Origin: Zygaena filipendulae
Lineage: Eukaryota; Arthropoda; Insecta; Lepidoptera; Zygaenidae
Reading direction: 5' to 3'
Assembly: GCA_907165275.2 (NCBI GenBank)
Contig: OU015661.1
Span: forward strand, 1,991,501-2,055,500
DNA length: 64,000 bases
Within the stretch, counting starts at the first letter, position 1. Each line of letters begins with the position of its first letter. The translations under genes and the position numbers were made by a program. Below the pieces are notes generated by a model. The model saw nothing but the letters and a program-made list of their open reading frames with translations, was not told the origin of the DNA and did no database searches. Positions 56,745 through 64,000 of the stretch are shown one piece after another.

Positions 56745-58027
56745 GGGCGCACTGTAAGTTTCCGGAACTGGCCACTTACATAAACAATATTTAAAAATGT
56801 ATTGCAACATTTGAAAATAGAACTCTTTGGCTGTAGAATGCAGTTTGTTTCATCTGACTGTCTTTTGTTTTTACCTTGTGGCGCCATTTAAAAAATTGTG
56901 TGTCTGCATCAACATGGATTTAACTCGGGAAAATTTTCGTAGTATGATTTTCTACGATTTTAAGTGTAATTTGACAGCTCAACAGAGCATCGCTCGGCTT
57001 GAAACAGCTTTTGGCAATGAAGCACCATGCAAGACAACTGTTTATAGCTGGTTTGCAGAATTCAAGCGTGGTCGTATCAATCTCAGTGACGAATCTCGCG
57101 ATGGTCGGCCGTCCACCGCTGTGACCAACAAAAACATCGATGCTGTGCGCCGTATGATTGAAACAGACAGGCATGTGACCTACCATGAAATTCGCGCATC
57201 CTTAGAAATAGGCATGAGTCAAATACAATTAATCCTACACAAACATTTGGGTGTGAGAAAGCTGTGCTCGCGGTGGATCCCACACAACTTGACCGAGGCT
57301 CAAAAAACGGACCGCGTCACTTGGTGCAGTGCCATGCTTACCAGATTCAACGAAGGTGCGTCAAATTTGGTGTGGGACATAGTAACAGGTGACGAAACAT
57401 GGATTTATTGCTACGATCCCAAAAAAAAGCAGCAATCGAGCGTATGGGTCTTTCAAGATGAGCCGAAACCAACCAAAGTGGCGCGCGTGAAAAGTGCATC
57501 TAAGCGGATGATTGCTTCTTTTTTTAATAAAACTGGACACGTGGCTACTGTTGCTTTAGAGAATCGTCGTACAGTGAATAGTGACTGGTACACGACCATT
57601 TGTTTGCCGGAAGTTATTGACGAACTCCGTAAAAATAACCGTAAACGCCGTATCATCCTGCACCACGACAATGCTAGTTCTCACACGGCCAGACAGACAA
57701 ACGACTTTTTGAAGGCGAAAAATGTAGAACTCATGAGTCATCCTGCATACAGTCCCGACCTGGCACCTTGTGACTTTTTTCTGTTCCCAAAAATTAAGAA
57801 CCAATTACGCGGTCAACGATTTTCATCACCAGAAAGGCTGTCGAGGAGTATGAAAAACACGTTTCAGAGGTCACCACAGAGGATTGGCACAAAAGTTTTC
57901 AAAACTGGTTTCATCGAATGAAAAAGTGCATAGACGCCAAGGGAGATTATTTTGAAAAACAATAAATTAATTTTGTACCTTTAATAGTATTTTTTCATAT
58001 TCATTCCGGAAACTTATAGTGCGCCCC
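56745..58027 (+). mobile_element. mariner transposon (D,D34D), about 1.28 kb
   Basis: Inverted terminal repeats of about 25 bp (GGGCGCACTGTAAGTTTCCG at the left; the inverted right end differs at one base) enclose one transposase gene. TA precedes the left end; the right flank is slightly eroded. It is nested inside the older LTR retrotransposon at 54095-60791. Confidence 0.9.
56914..57965 (+). pseudogene. mariner transposase with a 3' frameshift
   Basis: Cut-and-paste transposase of the Tc1/mariner superfamily, acting in the nucleus on its own inverted repeats. The probable start is Met at 56914 (MDLTRENFRSMIFYDFK); an in-frame upstream ATG at 56827 adds 29 residues without homology. The HTH DNA-binding region fills about the first 110 residues. 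Catalytic motifs: TGDETW, HHDNASSH, and YSPDLAPCDFFLFP, with 34 residues between second and third Asp. Near 57831-57836 the frame is lost; the open frame ends at 57921, whereas the expected mariner C-terminus (WHKSFQNWFHRMKKCID) reads on in another frame to a stop at 57963-57965. A one-base deletion explains this. The protein is probably inactive, but the rest is well preserved. Confidence 0.88.
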
Positions 58028-58039
58028 ACGTATATGGTC

Positions 58040-58330
58040 ATGTACCTGATGTACCTATACTAAAGTAATGGTTAAAAGTGGTTGATAATCTAAGTGATGA
58101 ATGGTATAAAAGTAATAAATGGAATAATTAAATGGATCTCTGGTATTAATGAATAAATTGGATTAAATGAATAAAATATTGGTAAAAATGGAATTACTTG
58201 GATAATTGGATAAATTGGAAAAAAAAAATATGGTTGAAAATAAAATGGTTATAAATAATGGAATAATAATGAATGGTTATAAATTATGGTTGGAAATAAT
58301 GGAGATAAAGAGTGTGAAATAAATTTATTT
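58040..58330. repeat. AT-rich degenerate tandem tract
   Basis: Purine-biased near-repeats of TGGATAAATTGGAA and AATGGTTATAAAT type. Lies between the mariner and the Helitron at 58355 inside the older LTR element. Confidence 0.6.
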
Positions 58331-58354
58331 ATTTATATATTTATTTATTGATTA

Positions 58355-58640
58355 CTAGCTGTGCCCCGCGATTTTGCTAGCGTGGATTTCGGAGTTCCCG
58401 CAGGAACTAATTTTTGTAAATAAATGTAGCCAAGTTACTCCTTATAACATCAGCTAGGAAGCTGTGAAGGGTGGATGTTTTATGGGTGTTGTCATAATAA
58501 CTGTAATTATGTTGACGTCAGAGTCATATTATGGACCAAATTTGAATAAATGATTTGACTTTGACGATTTGCCAGTGAAAGTCCAGTTAAAATCGATCCA
58601 GCCATTTTAGAGATTACCCGGAACAGACAGACATATAATC
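58355..58640 (-). mobile_element. Helitron, inverted, inside the older LTR element
   Basis: CTAGCTGTGCCCCGCGATTT, GGAGTTCCCGCAGGAAC, and AAGTCCAGTTAAAATCGATC. Confidence 0.6.
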
Positions 58641-59194
58641 TGGGCGTGAATATATAATATACTATATCTATAGTGTAATATGGACATATGTAATAATATG
58701 TAGTAAGTACCTATAGGTCTACCAAGTTTGCTTGGTTGCCATGACACAAGCTTATAGCTTAGTGTGGGGTCAAGACGCTTACGCGTGACGCTGACGCTTG
58801 TGTGTTGTGAAGTGGATTATTATTATTATGGGAATTTGGATTTTTGAATTCTTCTCAGCTAGACCGGTATTAAAAGCCAAGTGGAGGTTAGTTTAAGTGG
58901 AAGTATTAAGAGTTGTGTGGTCATCAGTTTGGAGGAGTTTGCGGACGATTCGACATGTATTTAGTATTACCGCCTTCTGCATAATAATGTAAGTGTACCT
59001 AGGTAATTGGAGGGTAGCGAAGGGTTGGTGCAGTTGACAAGGGATTTCAGATGGTGGTACAACAGGGATGAAGGTAATATTCTGTAATTTCCACATTTTT
59101 TGCTATTTCGTTTTGAGGTCAGTATATTTTGTAAGCTTTCAGATATTGTGCTCTACAGCCTGTGGGTTGAATTCCCTAGAACGCTGTCAGGTAT

Positions 59195-59400
59195 GTATTT
59201 TTAATAAGAAATTGGTTCATTCGTCCTCAGTTTAAATTTGCTTGCAAGTTTCTGATGAATAATCTTAGCAACCTGGTCGTAGCGGTGTTTATAATCTTTT
59301 TGTACTATTGACTTGCAGACACTTATGAGATGCTGTATCATTTCCGGGGCACCGTTACATTTTCTACAGCGAGTCACGATCCATGAGTGAGGTAGAAAGT
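59195..59400 (-). pseudogene. Cys-His motif segment from a second LINE-type ORF end
   Basis: Minus strand encodes VTRCRKCNGAPEMIQHL, then CKS, YKHRYDQVAKIIHQ and LASKF. This C-x2-C...H...C plus H-x-x-V-A-x-I-I-H pattern is known from the C-terminus of some non-LTR retrotransposon proteins. Directly joined to the Jockey/CR1-like fragment, it may be its extension or another element. Confidence 0.45.
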
Positions 59401-59539
59401 CTTCACCAGGCTCTTAAAGGTGGGTAGTGATTTGGCCTATTCGCACCTCTACAGGTAGCGGATTCCACAAGCGGACTGCTTGTACAGAGAAGGAATAATC
59501 ATAAAAGTTGGTTCTAGGGGCAGGAATCATAAGAAGTAA

Positions 59540-59940
59540 GTTCTGGGATGATCGAACAGGCAGGTTATGGGAAGAAGATTGAAATACGAAGAGGTCTTTT
59601 AGGTAGTTGGGGGAAGGTGGATTGAACAGTATACAGAGCTATATAGAAGGAAGAGGACATGCGCATTCCGGCGAAGGCAAATCGGAAGCCACTTGAGCTT
59701 GGTACGAAATTCGGAGACATGGTCATATTTTCGTAGACTAAATATGAACCGGACACATAGATTCTGGAGGCGCTCAAGTTTATTTAGCTGCTCCTCGCTA
59801 ATGTCAGTAAAGCAGGTATCGGCATAGTCGATCATTGGTAAAAGGAGTGATTGTGCTAATGCAACTTTAGTAGCAGTTGGAACTTGGAAGAAAATTACGT
59901 AATCGTCTAAGCGAGTCCGCAGATAAAATATTTGATAAAT
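59540..59940 (-). pseudogene. LINE (Jockey/CR1-like) reverse-transcriptase C-terminus, remnant
   Basis: Minus-strand reading contains LLLPMIDYADTC, then NKLERLQNLCVRFIF, LRKYDHVSEF and LKWLPICLRRN, the conserved thumb region after the RT of Jockey/CR1-clade LINEs. Lower coordinates continue with FSVQAVRLWNPLPVEVR in a shifted frame. 5'-truncated and frameshifted. Confidence 0.75.
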
Positions 59941-60167
59941 GGTTCAATGCTAAACATTATTATTAATATTATTGGTTATTAAGGAATAAAATAAAATCTT
60001 ATTATGGATAATGGATAGAAGTTAAGTGGAAGTTGGTGGAACTTAGTAACATGGATTGGATAAAAAAAGAATCATGGTTTGAATTTGTGTTACATTTAGA
60101 TAAAGTGAAATTATTTTTACAAAACCTTTTTACTTTGCAGGGTCGCAAAGATGTCAGGATGGGCGAG

Positions 60168-60791
60168 TGTGAATAGTGATTTAGGTATTCTGTACTAATA
60201 TATTAAAATTGATTAATATTATTATGATTCTTATGCTATGTATTGTGATTCTTAATTTAAATAATTATACCAATGTTTATTAAAGTGATTTAAATTGCAT
60301 TTCCGTGGCCAATTCATATTTAATAACTGGCAACATTGTGAATTCATAGACTGTAGAGTAAATAAAATATTATTTGAGATAGCGGGAAAAACGCGCGGGA
60401 GAACATGTTTACATAATGGCAGCAACAAAGGATCGAGTCAGTGGTGCTGGTGATTTCCTAGATGGAAGACATCATAACATCGAAAGTTAAGTATTGGTAG
60501 ACAGTTTTGGCTCTATTTAATGCTTGTAATAATAATTGTGATTACTGTATTGTTCTCATAAAATATACTGTTCAAGCTTAACTTTAGCTTCAGAGATTTG
60601 ATTGCTTTGTGCGTAACATGTTTTGAGATTCCTATTGCTTATCTATACTGGCTTTGATTATTATAGAATTTGATACAAATTATATCAAAGAGTTTTTATT
60701 ATAATTGGTAATACAGACACAAAGGAATAGTTTTGTTAAAATCAGGTTGTTTTATTTACTAGGTATCCTTACTAATGCTAGTAATTTAACA
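60168..60791 (+). repeat. LTR copy 2
   Basis: 624 bp, TG...CA ends, no insertion. The preceding bases GGATGGGCGAG are purine-rich and could be the polypurine tract of a plus-strand element. Confidence 0.78.
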
Positions 60792-60795
60792 CTAG

Positions 60796-62009
60796 TATCC
60801 AATATTAACAGTGGCGTAGCGGGGTCCAATAGAGACGTGAGCGAAGTCGCATCAGCGAGTCCCCTTGTCTTTCGTTCTATTCTTCTTCGTTTGCAAAGAA
60901 AGCTGTGCTGCCAGTCTGTGACGAATGCGGCCAATCTTTTTTAGGATTTAAAAAAAAAAAAAAACAGGGATTTCTGAATTCTGGGGGCATCGCCTTTAAA
61001 GAGGCCTCGTGGAGCCCCGTTAAGTGCGAGGCCGTGGGCGAGGGCCCACTTCGCCCATCGCCATTCTAATTAAAAAAGATAACGATGAATAAACAAAAAT
61101 GTATAGTCTCTGTTTCATTTCAGATTGTTTGTAAATAAACTTATAAACAGGGTTTTACAGAAAATCGAGACTTGAATTAATAAATAGGATTGTTATTCAC
61201 TAAATATTGTCAACGCTTGAATTTCACCAAGTTCAATTTAAATATGTATAGCAGTATAATCACAATATTTGGTGTTTGCGTTTTCTTCTGCGTTGTAGGT
61301 ACCTATTTTGTTATTTCTCGTATGCAGTCATTTACGTAGTTGAAGGCACCCCGCCTTATAACCCCTATCACGAATACCTATGGTAGAACTTTAATAAAAT
61401 TAAGACATTAAGTTTTTTTATTACTTAATTATCAAGTTTAATTATTCATCTATATCACCAATCAACATTTGTATTTTCTTTATAAAATGTAATATTGAGT
61501 TAAAAAAACAAAAACTCATACCCATTTATAACCACCGATGTTGCCGGTCCATCTATGCATTTCCTTCCCATGAGCCCATGTTTTATATATACGTAGTAGT
61601 TTCCACAATTTTTTAGCGCTCTTTCAATCTGCTTATGGATTTTTTATAAGTAATTATATTTCAGATTTTCTTTTGATTTCTTCTTCTTCTATCTTTCTAA
61701 GGCATCTAAGATATAATTAAAATTAAATGAACAGTGAACTAACGAAAGAGGCATTATACCGAGCGTTCGAGACTCCCGACAAGGCTCGTTCGCATTTGGG
61801 CCCACGGCATCGAAACAATTAAAATGACAAAAATATCATATGTTATAGGTATTACTTTTTACCTTCACCATGTTTGTCATTCAACTTATTAATATTTGAG
61901 TAATGCAGCACGTAAAAGTTAATTTACTATGAAATGGTTGCATTTCATGAAATGGTGGGCCACGTCATGAATTGATTAATGGGCTTGGTTTCTACTCCGT
62001 CATGTTGAT
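60796..62009. other. Intergenic stretch right of the older LTR element
   Basis: 60800-61075 is relatively GC-rich with a short plus-strand ORF and an A14 run (GGGGGCATCGCC follows), probably an unclassified transposon end. 61080-62009 is AT-rich with nothing recognised. Confidence 0.4.
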
Positions 62010-62480
62010 AAATAAAAAATACTGGACACGTGGGTATTCTTTTGTTTTTTACGTAATCAAAAAATAACGGAGATACTTACATTAAGTCAAAATGTCGCGT
62101 GACGTCACGCTGTTTTTTTTTTCCTTTATTTTTAAGAGGCTTTTGTCTTTAACAGATGACGACAGCCCCAAAATTACAATATACTATTATTCAGTCTTAC
62201 GTGCTAATTAATCACAGTGATATTAATCAAAATCACATTCATCTATTTCAGCCCCTCCCCGCTTTTAGTTTGGTGGTTCTCTTTTTCTATTTTTTAAACC
62301 TGCTAACACCATGCTGTGCAGGTTTTTCTACAGTTTATACGACGTTATGACGCCACGAGCCCCCACTCCTAGACTTTATCTAAGTATCTTAGTATTTATT
62401 CAATAGATTTGAAAAACGAAAATATACGTGTCTATTATTTTTTTATTATCTAAATGACGGAGTGAATAGAATTTTGATTT
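62010..62480. repeat. Palindromic TGACGTCA MITE split by a retroelement
   Basis: Left half to TGACGTCA at 62100-62107; right half resumes TGACGCCACGAGCCCCCAC near 62347 and ends GAATAGAATTTTGATTTT. The 220-bp insert between them is the poly(A)-tailed fragment. Confidence 0.62.
62115..62335 (-). mobile_element. Second copy of the poly(A)-tailed retroelement fragment
   Basis: Inverted copy of 42512-42732: T-run, CTTTATTTTTAAGAGGC, then GATGACGACAGCCCC. It splits the palindromic MITE at 62010-62480, so it inserted after that MITE. Confidence 0.6.
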
Positions 62481-63822
62481 TAATACCCCGAAAAAAGCCC
62501 AACCTCCGACATGTACACGCGCAAGAGCACGTAGCGCGCACGTGTAGGTATCGGTCAGCAGTCAGCACGTAGCCAGTTTTTGATACAAAATCAATATTCA
62601 ACAGCAGATAGAAAAAAAATGTAGTAGCCACTAACCTCTATTGGTAATTACTCGCATGTGATCTATCTATAAACATCCTAGGTTGTTGTAAAAAAAAATG
62701 TCGCATTTATCAATAATTATGATATTTAAATTATACCTGGGCGTAGCTATAGAGGGCAGTGCCCACCCTAAAAACTTCTGGGCCCACCCTAGAATAATTA
62801 ACAGTATTGAAGATCAACCGTTAATCAGTGTTAATCAGTTTCTCCTTCCTCGGAAAAAATGCTTTTTTCTGATTGAAACGTTCCTTCGATGATGACTTTT
62901 TCTGTACCCCCGTCAACCTATACATTAACCTATGCGAAATTTCATGAGGATCGGTCGCTTATTTAACGCGTAAAAAAGTAACAAACGTTAATTAGGATCA
63001 TTTTATAAAATTTTACTATTCGCGAGATGAGAAAATATTATAATATTTTATAGTAAGGTATAATAAGAAAAAAATAAACAGCCTCAATGTGAGAAAAAAT
63101 ACTGTAAATAAATAACCTTGACGATCCACCTTTACGTCTTTTTTGGGAAATATCTAACAACCGATGTGTAGCTACTAGCTAGTTAACAAAATCCAATAGA
63201 TACACACGATAACGCAACTTATCTACTCGTTATAACCGGGCAGTTAGGTGTTCATGTTACATCGTTATCTATGACAGGCTCACTATTAATAACAAACACC
63301 ATCTATAGAGCGTCCTATTCTAGCATTCAAATCTCAGTAGTCAATAGTCATGTTTTTTTTTTTTGTTCCAGTTTACCTACCCCTTTCGGGGAAGGCAAAG
63401 GAATCTAAATCCATACAGCCAATTCAGTTGTTTCTTTCTTTTTTTGAAGTTATTTACATCGAAATGCATTGGTGAGATGCATTTCGATGCTTTACTGGGA
63501 CTTCTGAAAGGAATTCTTCACAATTGGACATGTGTGTGTGTACTTTAAGTACCTACACGTAATCTGAGTTAAGTACTTTAATAAATAAATAAAATTGCAG
63601 TGGTTTGTTAGTAGCGGAATATTACGTGTCTGGCGCTAGGAGCACGTCTTTAGTAGATCGTGATATTACGGGGATGGTGGTGAAAGGAAATATAAAACAA
63701 GCAGTAAGTAAAACTGCTAGCACAATACTGTATTATCCTACTGCTTGGCCTACTGATTAATACAGTGATGAGTGAACGCTATAAGTCCGTTACTTTCTGC
63801 TTTATGCTCAGTAGATCCAGAG

Positions 63823-64000
63823 ATAGCTGTTCCCCAGTGGTTTTACCCGCGGGAAATTCGGACTTTCCGCTTGAATTACAGAATAAAAAATACCCTATGG
63901 CACTCAAGATCACTGTAGCTTCCTATAAGTGAAAGAATTTTGAAAATTGGTTCAGTATATCCAGAGATAGCTATTCCCCGTGGTTTTACCCGCGAGAAAT
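63823..64000 (-). mobile_element. Two Helitron 3' ends in head-to-tail tandem at the window edge
   Basis: ATAGCTGTTCCCCAGTGGTT at 63823 and ATAGCTATTCCCCGTGGTTT at 63967 are inverted Helitron ends. ATCCAGAGATAGCT recurs 144 bp apart (63815 and 63959), so the unit is tandemly repeated; the second is cut by the window end. Confidence 0.6.

Larger units (their letters stand above)
54095..60791 (+). mobile_element. Older LTR retrotransposon with eroded interior
   Basis: Two direct copies of a 624-bp sequence starting TGTGAATAGTG and ending AATTTAACA (54095-54805 with an insertion, and 60168-60791) are flanked outside by CTAG at 54091-54094 and 60792-60795, as expected for LTRs with a 4-bp target duplication. 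CTAG is also the 3' end of the Helitron at 53796-54094, so the element apparently inserted exactly there. The interior (54806-60167) has gag-like remnants, a nested mariner, a Helitron fragment and LINE remnants, but no long retroviral-type ORF. Confidence 0.75.

Noticed and set aside
56827..56913. Upstream in-frame ATG for the mariner transposase
   Set aside because: The 29 added residues are hydrophobic and unlike mariner N-termini; the ATG at 56914 starts the conserved region.

Overview
The window looks like nuclear DNA of a moth or butterfly (Lepidoptera). It is AT-rich and packed with interspersed repeats: many Lep1-type non-autonomous Helitrons (5' TCYT..., subterminal CCGCGG hairpin, 3' CTAG), hAT, mariner and Harbinger-like elements, tRNA-derived SINEs and LINE tails. 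Genes are split by long introns with GT/AG borders. No bacterial gene layout, CRISPR array, rRNA gene or functional tRNA gene was seen.

The only host genes recognised are two tandem type-B carboxylesterase genes on the minus strand. Gene B is complete: 10 exons from 46636 down to 19321, encoding 556 residues with a signal peptide, oxyanion HGGAF, nucleophile GNSAGG (Ser209), acid Glu339 and His460. Gene A lies about 1 kb downstream. It starts at 18309 and its first 8 exons are in the window; the last exons, with the catalytic His, lie beyond position 1. The introns interrupt both genes at the same places and in the same phases, and six of the eight comparable exons have identical lengths, so this is a tandem duplication. 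Both products are predicted to be secreted or lumenal esterases; the natural substrate cannot be read from the sequence.

Layout: 1-18309 gene A, with introns full of Helitrons, a Harbinger-like MITE and palindromic MITEs. 18310-19320 short intergenic spacer. 19321-46636 gene B; its intron 7 carries a very young 5.6-kb LTR retrotransposon (24420-29977) with nearly identical 1365-bp GC-rich LTRs, and intron 4 carries a 2.9-kb hAT element with perfect 8-bp target duplications (37022-39968). 46637-64000 is upstream intergenic DNA without recognisable host genes; it holds a SINE, a large foldback, a hAT MITE, and an old LTR retrotransposon (54095-60791) with a mariner nested inside it.

The most unusual item is the young LTR element. 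It has an intact 655-codon Gag-protease ORF whose end resembles an integrase C-terminal tail, while reverse transcriptase, RNase H and the integrase core are absent. This is a non-autonomous 'TR-GAG'-type architecture that appears to have moved recently. Also notable are eight exact TGACGTCA (CRE-type) palindromes, seven of them in one MITE family, and several long foldback structures.
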